Assembly: GCF_004209755.1 (NCBI RefSeq)
Contig: NZ_CP035913.1
Span: 1,488,001-1,552,000 of the forward strand
DNA length: 64,000 nucleotides
Reading direction: 5' to 3'
Source: Pseudoduganella lutea
GTDB taxonomy: Bacteria; Pseudomonadota; Gammaproteobacteria; Burkholderiales; Burkholderiaceae_D
Below, one piece after another: positions 52,063-63,571 of the stretch (its first letter is position 1; the number at the start of each line of letters is the position of its first letter). The translations under genes and the position numbers were made by a program. Below the pieces are notes generated by a model. The model ran no database searches. It had not been told where the DNA came from and was given only the letters and a program-made list of their open reading frames with translations.

Positions 52063-52734
52063 TCAAGCGCGCAAGAAATGAAACAGATTGCGCAGCATGC
52101 CGGCCGTGGCGCCCCAGATGAAATGCCCCCCGTGGGGCATCGTGTAGAACGTGCGTTTTTCGCCGGGCGCGCCTTCCGGAACAGCGGCCGAACGCACCTC
52201 GTGATGGGCACCGTCCATCAGGAATCGCAGCGGCACTTCGAAGATCTCGGCCACCTCGAACGGGTCGGCCTTCAGGTCGAACGGCGGCCGGACAAGGCCC
52301 ACCACCGGCGTCACCGCATACCCGGTGCCCGTGTAGTACAGCGGCAGCGTGCCCAGGATATCGATGTGGCGGCGGTGCAGGCCGATCTCCTCTTCCGTTT
52401 CGCGCAATGCGGTGTCGATGGCATCGACATCATCGTGTTCGGCGCGACCGCCGGGAAAGGCGACCTGGCCGGCGTGGTCGTGCAGGTGCGCGGTGCGTTG
52501 CGTCAGCAGTACCGTGAGACCGCCTTCGCGCTCGACCAGCGGCACCAGCACCGAAGCCGGCGTCGGGTGCGGTTTCGCGGCGCGCGATTCGTCGGCCGTT
52601 TCCGGAAACCAGTCGGGCGGAGCGGCAAAGCGCTCGCGCAGCCAGCCCGCCACCAGGCGCTCATGCGGCACCGGCGGCTCGCCGGCAATGGCATCGATGG
52701 GCAGTTGGGCGGGGTCGAATGAAGGCTTGGCCAA
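52063..52734 (-). CDS. Nudix hydrolase, CoA pyrophosphatase type (NudL-like)
   Basis: About 223 residues. The Nudix box is GGRAEHDDVDAIDTALRETEEEIGL (Gly then the REUxEExGU core), and the preceding VLVPLVEREGGLTVLLTQRTAHLHDHAGQVAFPGG is the CoA-type (UPF0035) motif that hydrolyses CoA to 3'-phosphoADP and phosphopantetheine. I place the start at TTG 52734 because GGAG lies 6 bases upstream and the longer frame adds a non-homologous leader; this is uncertain. Confidence 0.85.
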   Translation of the reverse strand: MAKPSFDPAQLPIDAIAGEPPVPHERLVAGWLRERFAAPPDWFPETADESRAAKPHPTPASVLVPLVEREGGLTVLLTQRTAHLHDHAGQVAFPGGRAEHDDVDAIDTALRETEEEIGLHRRHIDILGTLPLYYTGTGYAVTPVVGLVRPPFDLKADPFEVAEIFEVPLRFLMDGAHHEVRSAAVPEGAPGEKRTFYTMPHGGHFIWGATAGMLRNLFHFLRA

Positions 52735-52807
52735 GGTGGTCTCCAGGTGGCGATGCGGGAAGTCATGACTGCGCAGCAATACCCGCAGGTATGGGCAGAA
52801 GGGCAAT

Positions 52808-52835
52808 AAAAAAAGGGGCGCCGAGGCACCCCTTT
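52808..52835 (-). terminator. Terminator of the rpsP-rplS operon
   Basis: On the minus strand AAAAGGGGTGCC, TC, GGCGCCCC then seven T; about 40 bases after the rplS stop. Confidence 0.85.
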
Positions 52836-52874
52836 TCGAATCGCCGCGAATGACTTCGCGGCGAAAACCGGCAA

Positions 52875-53267
52875 TTACTCGCCCTGCTTCGCAGCGACGG
52901 TAGCGGCGCGGCGGTTCGGCAGTTTTTCCTTGATACGTGCGGATTTGCCCGAACGCTCGCGCAGGTAGTACAGCTTGGCGCGACGGACGTCACCACGACG
53001 CTTCACTTCGATCGAAGCGATCAGCGGGGAGTACAGCTGGAAGGTACGCTCGACGCCTTCGCCGGACGAGATCTTGCGAACGATGAAGTTCGAGTTCAGG
53101 CCACGGTTGCGACGGGCGATCACCACGCCTTCGTAAGCCTGGGCGCGCTTGCGCGTGCCTTCGACCACGTTCACGTTCACCACCACGGTATCGCCAGGGG
53201 CGAAATCGGGGATGTTCTTGCCCAGGCGGGCGATTTCTTCTTGCTCGAGTTGCTGGATCAGATCCAT
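52875..53267 (-). CDS. rplS: 50S ribosomal protein L19
   Basis: A 130-residue large-subunit protein at the subunit interface: [83 protein letters not shown] is the standard L19 sequence. Length normal (115-130, with a beta-proteobacterial C-terminal tail). AGGAG lies upstream of the ATG. Last gene of rpsP-rimM-trmD-rplS. Confidence 0.98.
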   Translation of the reverse strand: MDLIQQLEQEEIARLGKNIPDFAPGDTVVVNVNVVEGTRKRAQAYEGVVIARRNRGLNSNFIVRKISSGEGVERTFQLYSPLIASIEVKRRGDVRRAKLYYLRERSGKSARIKEKLPNRRAATVAAKQGE

Positions 53268-53373
53268 TTTATGACTCCTGTTGCCATCTTGCCGGCGCGA
53301 TGTTTTCGATTGCCCGGTAGAGGATGGGGTTATACAAGCGAACCGGTATCGGTTCGCACGGTTACTGCTTTGC

Positions 53374-54135
53374 TTACTGCACAGGTTTTGCTAAACCTGC
53401 CAAAAACTTTTCATCCTGCTTGCCCAGCAGGCCCTCGGCACGGGCCTTCTCGAGCAGATCGGGACGCTTCTGCGCGGTCGCCTCGAGCATCCGCTCGCGG
53501 CGCCACCTGTTGATCTCGGCGTGGTTCCCGCCCATCAGCACCGGCGGCACGGCCACGCCTTCGTACACCTCGGGCCGCGTGTAATGCGGCGAATCCAGCA
53601 GGCCATTGACGAAGCTGTCTTCGACGGCCGATGCATCGGTGTTCAACACACCGGGCAACTGCCGCACCACGGCATCCATCAGCGCCATCGCCGGCAATTC
53701 GCCGCCGGACAGCACGAAGTCGCCGAGGCTGATTTCCTCGTCAACGCAGCGGTCCAGCAGGCGCTGGTCGACCGCTTCGTAGCGGCCGCACAGGATCACG
53801 AGACCGGGCTCGCTTTTCAGGTCCATGACCTTTGCATGCGTCAGCTGCCGGCCTTGCGGCGACATGTACACCACGCGCGGTGCCGGCAGGCCGGCCACGA
53901 CCTGGCGCCGCTTCGCGGCGGCAATCGTGGCTTCCAGCGGCTTGGCCAGCATGACCATGCCGGGGCCGCCGCCATAAGGCCGGTCGTCCACGGTACGGTG
54001 GTTGTCGGTCGTGAAATCACGCGGATTCCACAGGTTCAATGCCCACCTGCCCTGCTCGTGGGCACGGCGCGTGACGCCGGACTGCGTGAGCGCGGCGAAC
54101 ATTTCAGGGAACAGCGTGACGACGTCGAACTGCAT
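53374..54135 (-). CDS. trmD: tRNA (guanine-37-N1)-methyltransferase
   Basis: A 253-residue SPOUT (knotted) methyltransferase that makes m1G37 in t[19 protein letters not shown], the SAM-knot region [17 protein letters not shown] and [19 protein letters not shown] are the family hallmarks. Length normal. Overlaps nothing; 39 bases after rimM, 106 bases before rplS. That gap contains an 8-bp stem GCGAACCG/CGGTTCGC (53338-53357), a possible attenuator. Confidence 0.97.
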   Translation of the reverse strand: MQFDVVTLFPEMFAALTQSGVTRRAHEQGRWALNLWNPRDFTTDNHRTVDDRPYGGGPGMVMLAKPLEATIAAAKRRQVVAGLPAPRVVYMSPQGRQLTHAKVMDLKSEPGLVILCGRYEAVDQRLLDRCVDEEISLGDFVLSGGELPAMALMDAVVRQLPGVLNTDASAVEDSFVNGLLDSPHYTRPEVYEGVAVPPVLMGGNHAEINRWRRERMLEATAQKRPDLLEKARAEGLLGKQDEKFLAGLAKPVQ

Positions 54136-54174
54136 GATCGATCGAAAAATGGAATCGGAATCGGGATCGGGGGC

Positions 54175-54717
54175 TCAGTAATCGAGGCCCCAGTCCACGA
54201 CGACCTTCTTCGCTTCCCGGTCGACCTTCTTCACGAACTGGTCCACGAACGGAATCAGGCGCTCTTCCGAATCTGGCTGGGCCGGGTCCTTGATGCGCAA
54301 GATCGATTGCGGTCCGTTGCTCATCATGTCGTGCACCGTGCCCAGGCGTTCGCCCTGCAGGTTCTCGACGTCCAGGCCGATCAGGTCGGCCCAATAAAAT
54401 TCATCTTCATCGTCCAGCTGCGGAAACTGGCTGCGCGGGATGAAGACCGCGGCGCCCTTCAGCGCTTCCGCCATGTTCCGGTCGGTGATTTCGACAAGCG
54501 TCGCCACCACGTCGCCGGAATGCATCCTGGCCCGCTTGACTTCGACGTCGCGCAGGCCCGGCTTGTCCAGCCACCAGGTTGTCGCGTGCAGCAAGGCATC
54601 GGCATCCGTGGAGAATGGACGAATCCGCACTCCACCCACCAGACCATAGGCACCGGCGATGAAGCCTACCTGCACCAGATCGTCGGGAACCACGCCCTTG
54701 CCGCTCAAACCGCTCAA
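54175..54717 (-). CDS. rimM: Ribosome maturation factor RimM
   Basis: A 180-residue 30S maturation factor with an N-terminal RimM barrel (DLVQVGFIAGAYGLVGGVRIRPFS) and a PRC-barrel C-terminus (FYWADLIGLDVENLQGERLGTVHDMMSNG ... LIPFVDQFVKKVD). The first codon in the long frame is TTG at 54717, 12 bases after rpsP; a GTG nearby at VVPDD is an alternative, and no strong ribosome binding site marks either. Confidence 0.94.
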   Translation of the reverse strand: MSGLSGKGVVPDDLVQVGFIAGAYGLVGGVRIRPFSTDADALLHATTWWLDKPGLRDVEVKRARMHSGDVVATLVEITDRNMAEALKGAAVFIPRSQFPQLDDEDEFYWADLIGLDVENLQGERLGTVHDMMSNGPQSILRIKDPAQPDSEERLIPFVDQFVKKVDREAKKVVVDWGLDY

Positions 54718-54729
54718 ACCCGTGAAAAC

Positions 54730-54978
54730 TTAAGCTGCTGCTTTTTGCGAGTTGACCAGACGCTCGACAGCTGGGGACAGCTGTGCGCCCACGCCTTGCC
54801 AGTACGACAGGCGGTCAGCGGCGATACGCAGAGGCTCTTCCTGGCCCGACGCCATCGGGTTGTAGAAACCGATACGCTCGACGAAGCGACCGTCACGACG
54901 ATTGCGGGAATCGGTTGCAACGATGTTGTAGAAAGGGCGCTTCTTGGCACCACCACGAGCTAAACGAATAACGACCAT
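54730..54978 (-). CDS. rpsP: 30S ribosomal protein S16
   Basis: An 82-residue protein: [43 protein letters not shown] is canonical S16. It leads the operon rpsP-rimM-trmD-rplS, preceded by a promoter at 55019-55048. Confidence 0.98.
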   Translation of the reverse strand: MVVIRLARGGAKKRPFYNIVATDSRNRRDGRFVERIGFYNPMASGQEEPLRIAADRLSYWQGVGAQLSPAVERLVNSQKAAA

Positions 54979-55018
54979 AATATTTCCAAAAAGTGTGCTG
55001 AGACGGAAAAAGCCGCCG

Positions 55019-55048
55019 ATTATAGCGTGCCTCTCAATTGCCCAGCAA
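55019..55048 (-). promoter_or_regulatory. Promoter of the rpsP operon
   Basis: On the minus strand TTGCTG (plus 55043-55048), an 18-base spacer and TATAAT (plus 55019-55024), 41 bases before the rpsP ATG. Confidence 0.7.
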
Positions 55049-55222
55049 GAATTATTGACAATAGTGAGAGTTGGGGCAATCCATGATTATCGCTTATATG
55101 GCCGTGATGGGCAATCTCAAATTGCTGTCGCCGCGGTATCGGCTGTCGCTCCGGCCGACACAGCTCGCGGATTTTGCCCGATACTGCACAGTTCCCGGAC
55201 TTTCACCACTTGCCATTCAAGC

Positions 55223-55633
55223 ATGTCGCACAAAAACAAAACGCTGGCCACGCTGCTCGCCTCCGTCACGGGCGGGCTGGGCATCCACCGCTTCTACCTG
55301 AAAGGCCTCTCTGACCGCTGGGGCTGGCTTCATGCGGCTGCCCTGCCCGCGTGCGGCATCGTGATGGGCGCCGCGCCGCAGGCCGACTGGTATTTCTGGT
55401 ACTTGCCGCTGATCCTGTCGATGCTGGCCGGCTTCCTCGAAGCCCTCGTGCTGGGCCTGATGTCGGACGAGAAATGGGATGCCGCCTACAATGCCGACTC
55501 CGGGCGCCGCAGCGAGTCGCGCTGGCCGCTGGCGGTCATCATCGTGGCCACCGTGATGGTGGGCGCCGGCATGCTGATCGCCACGATCGCCCGCCTGTTC
55601 GACCTGCTGTACACGGGCGGCGCCTACGGCTGA
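55223..55633 (+). CDS. TM2-domain-type small membrane protein
   Basis: About 136 residues. MSHKNKTLATLLASVTGGLGIHRFYLKGLSDRWGWLHAAALP resembles the TM2 domain (helix, GxHRFYLG-type turn, helix). Two further hydrophobic segments, YLPLILSMLAGFLEALVLGLM and WPLAVIIVATVMVGAGMLIATIARL, give four helices. TM2 proteins are of unknown role. No strong ribosome binding site precedes the ATG at 55223; earlier in-frame ATGs at 54944 add an unrelated leader that overlaps the rpsP gene. Confidence 0.78.
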   Translation: MSHKNKTLATLLASVTGGLGIHRFYLKGLSDRWGWLHAAALPACGIVMGAAPQADWYFWYLPLILSMLAGFLEALVLGLMSDEKWDAAYNADSGRRSESRWPLAVIIVATVMVGAGMLIATIARLFDLLYTGGAYG

Positions 55634-55734
55634 TGGGCAAGGCATGGCAGATTTACATCAGATTACAATTTGCCCGGTCATGCAGCGGCCGCATAAGCCT
55701 ATACTGCGGGCATCTATCGTTATCTGGAGCAAAC

Positions 55735-56163
55735 ATGCAATCCCGCATCCTTCGCACTGCCCTCACCGCCCTCGCCCTGTCCTCGCTGATGGCCGGCGCC
55801 CACGCCGACCCGCATCACAAGAAACGTATCTGCAATGACTGCGGCAAGGTCACCGGCGTGCGGGTCGTGGAAAAGGATGGCAAGGGTGGCGCCGCGGGTG
55901 TCATCGTCGGCGGCGTAGCGGGCGGCCTGCTGGGCAACCAGATCGGCAGTGGCAGCGGCCGCGATATCGCCACCGTGGCCGGCGCCGTCGGCGGTGCCTA
56001 CGCGGGCAAGCACATCGAGGGCAAGATGAAGAAGGTGAAGACGTGGTCCGTCAACGTGCGCTACCAGAACGGCCGCACCGCCTCGTACAGCTTCGCCAAC
56101 GATCCGCACATGCGCAAGGGCGACCGCGTGCGCAAGTCAGGCGGCTCGATCGTGCGAAGCTGA
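55735..56163 (+). CDS. Glycine-zipper 2TM outer-membrane-type protein (SlyB/YmgG-like)
   Basis: A 142-residue protein with a signal peptide (to AHA near 24), two cysteines in CNDCGKVTGVRVVEKDGKG, and a glycine-zipper hairpin GGAAGVIVGGVAGGLLGNQIGSGSGRDIATVAGAVGGAYAGKHIEGKMK. Such proteins lodge in the envelope and in enterics (SlyB) respond to envelope stress. There is no lipobox, so it is not a classic SlyB lipoprotein. GGAG precedes the ATG. Closed by a hairpin terminator. Confidence 0.85.
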   Translation: MQSRILRTALTALALSSLMAGAHADPHHKKRICNDCGKVTGVRVVEKDGKGGAAGVIVGGVAGGLLGNQIGSGSGRDIATVAGAVGGAYAGKHIEGKMKKVKTWSVNVRYQNGRTASYSFANDPHMRKGDRVRKSGGSIVRS

Positions 56164-56194
56164 TCAGGCACGCCGCGCCGGGCATCTGACGGCA

Positions 56195-56252
56195 AGCCCT
56201 GCGGACATACGCCGCAGGGCTCTCGAAAAATGCGGCGGAGTGCCGCATTTTT
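56195..56252. terminator. Double hairpin terminator between glycine-zipper and acyl-CoA dehydrogenase genes
   Basis: AGCCCTGCGG/CCGCAGGGCT (56195-56221) followed by AAAAATGCGGC/GCCGCATTTTT (56226-56252). The second has A and T tracts on both sides and can serve both convergent genes. Confidence 0.85.
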
Positions 56253-56267
56253 GCTTTCAGCAACCGC

Positions 56268-58058
56268 TCAGAACATTGCTTCCGGCAGCGCCAGCACGCC
56301 GGCGGCACCGTCGACGATGGCAGTGCGCATGGCGGAAGACTGCGCCACGAAATGGTCGGCGAAGAAGCGGGCGGTGGCGATCTTGGCCTGGTAGAACGCG
56401 GTGTCGCCGTCGCCGGCGGACAGCTTCTGCTGCGCGATCAGCGCGGCGCGCGCCATCTGCCAGCCACCCAGCACGATGCCGGCCAGCTTCAGGTAGGGCA
56501 CGCTGCCGGCGAACACGGCTTTCACGTCGGTCTTGGCGTTGGCCAGCACGAAGTCGACCACGGCTTCCAGGTCGGCGGCGCCCTGCTCCAGGCGCGCACG
56601 GATGACAGCGAGATCGCCGCTTTCCAGTTCGCCCAGTTGGGTTGCCGTGGCACGCGCCTGCGCCAGCAGGTGCTTCGCCACCTTGCCGCCGTCGCGCAGT
56701 GTCTTGCGGCCGACCAGGTCGTTGGCCTGGATCGCCGTGGTGCCTTCGTAAATGGTGAGGATCTTGGCATCGCGGTAGTGCTGCGCGGCGCCCGTCTCCT
56801 CGATGAAGCCCATGCCGCCATGCACCTGCACGCCGTCGCGTGCCACGTTCTCGCTCATCTCCGTCGACCAGCCCTTGATGACCGGGACCAGGTATTCGTA
56901 CACGGCCTGGTGCGCGGCGCGCGTTTCCTCGTCTTCGTGGTGATGGGCGATGTCGTGGAAGCCCGCGCCCACGTAGGCCAGCGCACGCGCCGCCTCGGTC
57001 TGCGCGCGCATCGACATCAGCATGCGACGCACGTCCGGGTGGTGGATGATCGCCACCGGGCCGCTGGAGCCGGCCAGGTCGCGCGACTGCACGCGGTCAC
57101 GGGCAAACGCCACGGCCTTCTGGTACGCGTTTTCGGCCAGGCCGATGCCCTGCATGCCCACGCCGAAGCGCGCGGCGTTCATCATGATGAACATGTATTC
57201 GAGGCCGCGATTCTCCTCGCCCACCAGCGTGCCGATCGCGCCGCCGTTGTCGCCGAACTGCAGCACCGCCGTGGGGCTGGCCTTGATGCCCAGCTTGTGC
57301 TCGATGGAGACGCAATGCGCGTCGTTGCGCGCGCCCAGCGAACCGTCGGCATTCACGAGGAACTTCGGCACGATGAACAGCGAAATGCCCTTCACGCCCG
57401 GTGGCGCGTCCGGCGTGCGCGCCAGCACCAGGTGCACGATGTTTTCCGTCATGTCGTGCTCGCCGTATGTGATGAAGATCTTCGTGCCGAAGATCTTGTA
57501 CGTGCCGTCGCCCTGCGGCTCGGCGCGCGTGCGCACGGCGGCGAGATCCGAGCCGGCCTGCGGCTCCGTCAGGTTCATCGTGCCGGTCCACTTGCCCGTC
57601 ACGAGCGGCTCCAGGTAGGTGGCCTTCTGTTCGTCGCTGCCGGCCGTCATCAGCGCCTCGATGGCGCCGTCGGACAGCAGCGCCACCAGTGCGAACGACA
57701 GGTTCGCCCCGTGCAGCATTTCCACGCATGGCGTGCCGACCAGCTTGGGCAGGCCCTGGCCGCCGAAATCCTGCGGGTGCTGCAAGCCTTGCCAGCCGGC
57801 GTCGGCGAACTGGCGGAACGCTTCCTTGAAGCCTTTCGTCGTCGTCACGTTACCGTCGTGCCAGTAGCTGGGCTCCTTGTCGCCGGCGTGGTTCAGCGGC
57901 TCGATCACGCCGCTGACGAACTTCGCGTTTTCCTCCAGCACGGCTTCGGCCGTGTCGCGCGTGGCATCTTCGCAGCCGGGCAGCGCGCTCACGGCATCCA
58001 GGTTGGCCAGTTCGCTCATCACGAACAGCATGTCTTTGATCGGGGCGGTATAGCTCAT
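56268..58058 (-). CDS. Acyl-CoA dehydrogenase (long form, DmdC/FadE-like)
   Basis: A 596-residue FAD enzyme for acyl-CoA beta-oxidation. GKWTGTMNLTEPQAGSDLAAVRT is the FAD/acyl-CoA signature; IYEGTTAIQANDLVGRK carries the region with the catalytic Glu; the extra C-terminal 120 residues (from LGELESGDLAVIRARLEQGA) form the acyl-CoA dehydrogenase C-terminal domain of the 600-residue class. It passes electrons to the EtfAB pair encoded upstream. GGAGACGACA precedes the ATG at 58058. Confidence 0.92.
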   Translation of the reverse strand: MSYTAPIKDMLFVMSELANLDAVSALPGCEDATRDTAEAVLEENAKFVSGVIEPLNHAGDKEPSYWHDGNVTTTKGFKEAFRQFADAGWQGLQHPQDFGGQGLPKLVGTPCVEMLHGANLSFALVALLSDGAIEALMTAGSDEQKATYLEPLVTGKWTGTMNLTEPQAGSDLAAVRTRAEPQGDGTYKIFGTKIFITYGEHDMTENIVHLVLARTPDAPPGVKGISLFIVPKFLVNADGSLGARNDAHCVSIEHKLGIKASPTAVLQFGDNGGAIGTLVGEENRGLEYMFIMMNAARFGVGMQGIGLAENAYQKAVAFARDRVQSRDLAGSSGPVAIIHHPDVRRMLMSMRAQTEAARALAYVGAGFHDIAHHHEDEETRAAHQAVYEYLVPVIKGWSTEMSENVARDGVQVHGGMGFIEETGAAQHYRDAKILTIYEGTTAIQANDLVGRKTLRDGGKVAKHLLAQARATATQLGELESGDLAVIRARLEQGAADLEAVVDFVLANAKTDVKAVFAGSVPYLKLAGIVLGGWQMARAALIAQQKLSAGDGDTAFYQAKIATARFFADHFVAQSSAMRTAIVDGAAGVLALPEAMF

Positions 58059-58143
58059 TGTCGTCTCCAAAAAAAAAGCCACGGTGGCCGGGCGGTGGTG
58101 CCTGGCCAGCGTGGCTCGTTGTGGGGTTATTCCCTCGTGAGGA

Positions 58144-59076
58144 TCAGCCCAGTTCCTTGACCAGCGCCGGGACGATCTCGAACAGGTCGCCCACGATGCC
58201 GTAATCGGCCACCGAGAAGATCGGTGCTTCCGGATCCTTGTTGATCGCAACGATCGTCTTCGAATCCTTCATGCCGGCCAGGTGCTGGATCGCGCCGGAG
58301 ATGCCGACGGCGATGTACAGCGACGGCGCGACGATCTTGCCGGTCTGGCCAACCTGCCAGTCGTTCGGCACGTAGCCCGCGTCGACGGCGGCACGCGACG
58401 CGCCCATGGCGGCGTTCAGCTTGTCGGCCAGCGGTTCCAGGACCTTGAAGTTGTCGGCCGAGCCGATGCCGCGGCCGCCGGACACGATGACCTTGGCGGC
58501 CGTCAGTTCCGGACGGTCCGACTTGGCCACTTCGCGGCCGACAAAGCTCGACTTGCCGGAATCGGCGATGGCCGACAGGTTTTCAACGGCGGCCGAACCG
58601 CCGGTGGACGCGGCGGAATCGAAACCGGTGGTACGCACGGTGATGACCTTGACCTTGTCCGACGATTGCACGGTGGCGATCGCGTTGCCGGCATAGATCG
58701 GGCGCTCGAACGTGTCGGGCGAATCGACTTTCGTGATCTCGGAGATCTGCGCCACGTCCAGCTTGGCGGCAACGCGCGGCAGGATGTTCTTGCCGTAAGC
58801 GGTGGCCGGGGCCAGGATGTGCGAATAGCTGTCCGCGACAGCCAGGATCTGCTCGGCCACGTTCTCGGCCAGGCCGTCGGCGAAGTGCGGCGCGTCGGCC
58901 AGCAGCACCTTCGTGACGCCGGCGATCTGCGCGGCCTGCTGCGCGGCGGCCGCGGCGTTCGAGCCGGCGACCAGGACGTGGACTTCACCGCCGGCTTGCG
59001 CCGCGGCGGTCACGGTGTGGTGGGTGCTGCCTTTGATGCTGGCGTTGTCGTGTTCTGCAATGACGAGTGCGACCAT
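58144..59076 (-). CDS. etfA: Electron transfer flavoprotein subunit alpha
   Basis: A 310-residue FAD-binding subunit that passes electrons from acyl-CoA dehydrogenases to the quinone pool. The C-terminal FAD domain has [81 protein letters not shown] precedes the ATG. A class A hairpin (59116-59146) lies in the 116-base gap after etfB. The acyl-CoA dehydrogenase gene follows 85 bases later. Confidence 0.96.
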   Translation of the reverse strand: MVALVIAEHDNASIKGSTHHTVTAAAQAGGEVHVLVAGSNAAAAAQQAAQIAGVTKVLLADAPHFADGLAENVAEQILAVADSYSHILAPATAYGKNILPRVAAKLDVAQISEITKVDSPDTFERPIYAGNAIATVQSSDKVKVITVRTTGFDSAASTGGSAAVENLSAIADSGKSSFVGREVAKSDRPELTAAKVIVSGGRGIGSADNFKVLEPLADKLNAAMGASRAAVDAGYVPNDWQVGQTGKIVAPSLYIAVGISGAIQHLAGMKDSKTIVAINKDPEAPIFSVADYGIVGDLFEIVPALVKELG

Positions 59077-59115
59077 GATTTTTCCTTGTCTGTTTCAACC
59101 CCAGAGGCAACTGCC

Positions 59116-59146
59116 GGGGTCAGACCCCTTGCGGGGGTCTGACCCC
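59116..59146. repeat. GGGGTCAGACCCC hairpin repeat (class A) within the etf operon
   Basis: Perfect 13-bp stem GGGGTCAGACCCC/GGGGTCTGACCCC with a 5-base loop between etfB and etfA. Near-identical in core and flank to 8090-8116. Confidence 0.9.
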
Positions 59147-59192
59147 AGGTTTTGCATCTGGGGTAAATGTATTCGTTACGGACTCGCCGCTT

Positions 59193-59942
59193 TTAGATGA
59201 CTTTGGCTTCGGTGCGCAGCTTCGACACCAGCGTGGCAACGTCCGGCACCATGACGCCAGCCGAGCGCTTGGCCGGCTCGGTCACTTTCAGCGTCTTCAG
59301 GCGCGGCGTCACGTCCACGCCCAGGTCTTCCGGCTTGACGGTTTCCAGCGGCTTTTTCTTGGCCTTCATGATGTTCGGCAGCGTCACGTAGCGCGGCTCG
59401 TTCAGGCGCAGGTCGGTGGTGACGATCGCCGGCAGGGTCAATGCCAGGGTTTCCAGGCCGCCGTCCACTTCGCGGGTCACGGTGACCTTGCCATCCGCCA
59501 GTTCGACCTTCGAGGCGAACGTGGCTTGCGGCCAGCCCAGCAGCGCGGCCAGCATCTGGCCGGTCTGGTTCGAGTCGTCGTCGATCGCCTGCTTGCCCAG
59601 GATGATCAGTTGCGGCTGTTCCTTGTCGGCCAGCGCCTTGAGCAGCTTGGCCACGGCCAGCGGCTCCAGTTCCGCCGTGGTTTCGATCAGCACGCCGCGA
59701 TCGGCACCGATCGCCATGCCCGTGCGCAGCGTTTCCTGGCACTGGGCGACACCAGCCGACACCGCCACGATTTCGGTAACCTTGCCAGCTTCCTTCAGGC
59801 GCGTGGCTTCTTCCAGGGCGATCTCGTCGAACGGGTTCATCGACATTTTGACGTTGGCGATATCGACGCCAGTGCCGTCGGACTTCACGCGCACCTTGAC
59901 GTTGTAGTCGACCACGCGCTTGACAGGTACCAGGACTTTCAT
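59193..59942 (-). CDS. etfB: Electron transfer flavoprotein subunit beta
   Basis: A 249-residue AMP-binding subunit: [49 protein letters not shown] is the canonical start, and [35 protein letters not shown] carries the signature region. Partner of EtfA. An imperfect palindrome rich in CG (60013-60034) lies upstream; etfA follows after a 116-base gap that is unusual for the family. Confidence 0.96.
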   Translation of the reverse strand: MKVLVPVKRVVDYNVKVRVKSDGTGVDIANVKMSMNPFDEIALEEATRLKEAGKVTEIVAVSAGVAQCQETLRTGMAIGADRGVLIETTAELEPLAVAKLLKALADKEQPQLIILGKQAIDDDSNQTGQMLAALLGWPQATFASKVELADGKVTVTREVDGGLETLALTLPAIVTTDLRLNEPRYVTLPNIMKAKKKPLETVKPEDLGVDVTPRLKTLKVTEPAKRSAGVMVPDVATLVSKLRTEAKVI

Positions 59943-60012
59943 GGGATGCCTTTGGGAAAATTAGGGTGAAATGGGCTAGATTATAAAAGTTTTTCTAGGC
60001 CGGTACGGAATT

Positions 60013-60034
60013 AAAGCACGACCGTACGATTTTA
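60013..60034. promoter_or_regulatory. Candidate TetR-type operator upstream of etfB
   Basis: AAAGCACGACCGTACGATTT contains an imperfect inverted repeat around GCACGACCGTACG, the CG-rich style of FadR/PsrA-like TetR sites in beta-proteobacteria. A TATAAT on the minus strand lies at plus 59980-59985. Weakly supported. Confidence 0.3.
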
Positions 60035-60112
60035 GGTTAGAAGTGCGCCTCTAAAACGCAGATTGTTCGCGCAATCGCATCGACGGCACGCAAAAATTTT
60101 GTTGGCGAATAA

Positions 60113-60154
60113 AACAAGGGGACAGTCCTGCTGGCAGGAAACTGTCCCCTTGTT
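60113..60154. repeat. GGGGACAGT hairpin repeat (class C)
   Basis: Perfect 14-bp arms AACAAGGGGACAGT and ACTGTCCCCTTGTT, enclosing a second stem CCTG/CAGG. Same core as 42119-42149. Confidence 0.9.
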
Positions 60155-60193
60155 CGCCGATGAAGGCGGGATAGTGCGATGGGTTGTTTTGGA

Positions 60194-60451
60194 CTACTTG
60201 CGCTGCATCAGGAACGTAAACTCGGCGCCCTGCTGCACATGCGACAGCAGCGGGTTGCCGGTCTGCTTGGCGAACGCCTGGAAGTCACGCACGGAACCGG
60301 GATCGGTTGCCACGATGCGCAACACCTGACCGCTCTCCAGTTCGGCCAGTGCCTTCTTCGCCTTCAGGATCGGCAGCGGGCAGTTCAAGCCGCGTGCATC
60401 GATTTCCTTATGAAATTCCATGATTTCGGTATCGAGTAAAGTATCGCTCAT
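60194..60451 (-). CDS. tusA: Sulfur carrier TusA-like protein
   Basis: An 85-residue TusA/SirA fold protein. MEFHKEIDARGLNCPLPILKAKKALAEL contains the active-site CPxP motif (Cys24) that carries persulfide sulfur for thiouridine or cofactor synthesis, or in other members for sulfur oxidation. ATG at 60451 chosen from a weak GAGAAT upstream; a shorter start at 60421 is possible. It lies between the class C hairpin and alaS, on the same strand as alaS. Confidence 0.88.
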   Translation of the reverse strand: MSDTLLDTEIMEFHKEIDARGLNCPLPILKAKKALAELESGQVLRIVATDPGSVRDFQAFAKQTGNPLLSHVQQGAEFTFLMQRK

Positions 60452-60831
60452 CAAGATTCTCGCCAAATATTGTGCAGAGTCATGACAGTCTACTCCAAAA
60501 AGTGCTGCTTGACGCGGTGCACCAAAAGAGTTCGCGTGGCGTTGCAAAACTGCAACGTATGATTCAACAAAGTAAAGATCCACTGGAGACAACGGGTGGC
60601 AATCCCAGTATAGACCTAAATCAGGCTTTGACGCAGTGCGTCACGAGCTGCACTACAAGCCGCGTACGCACTGCGTCATTTGTGTGCGCGGTGCGCACCT
60701 TTACAGCGCATCGACAGGCCAAAAGGCCGGAAGGCGCGCCGACTCATGGTCACCGTGCCTGCGTACCACCCTTCCGATAACGAGCCTGCCCGCATTCCAG
60801 TTGACGTTGCACAGGTAACATGGTGCTTCAC
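60452..60831. other. Gene-free stretch between tusA and alaS
   Basis: 380 bases without a supported gene. It contains a hairpin GTTGCAAAACTGCAAC (60541-60556) and a perfect inverted repeat TGACGCAGTGCGT (60629-60641) / ACGCACTGCGTCA (60666-60678). The left arm is itself a 7-1-7 palindrome. Could be an operator or small RNA gene; nothing decisive. Confidence 0.5.
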
Positions 60832-60832
60832 G

Positions 60833-60857
60833 AAAAAAGGCGGCTCGCGCCGCCTTT
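60833..60857 (-). terminator. Terminator of alaS
   Basis: Minus-strand stem AAAGGCGGC/GCCGCCTTT with GCGA loop, then a T run; 18 bases after the alaS stop. Confidence 0.88.
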
Positions 60858-60874
60858 CCACAGTGCTACACCGT

Positions 60875-63484
<2,610 letters not shown>

Positions 63485-63571
63485 GTGGTTGGTGCAGGTT
63501 ATGAGAGACAGGCTGAAGGCGAGCGGGCGCCCTGGCTGAAATACAAAACGACGATTATATAACGCTTATCG

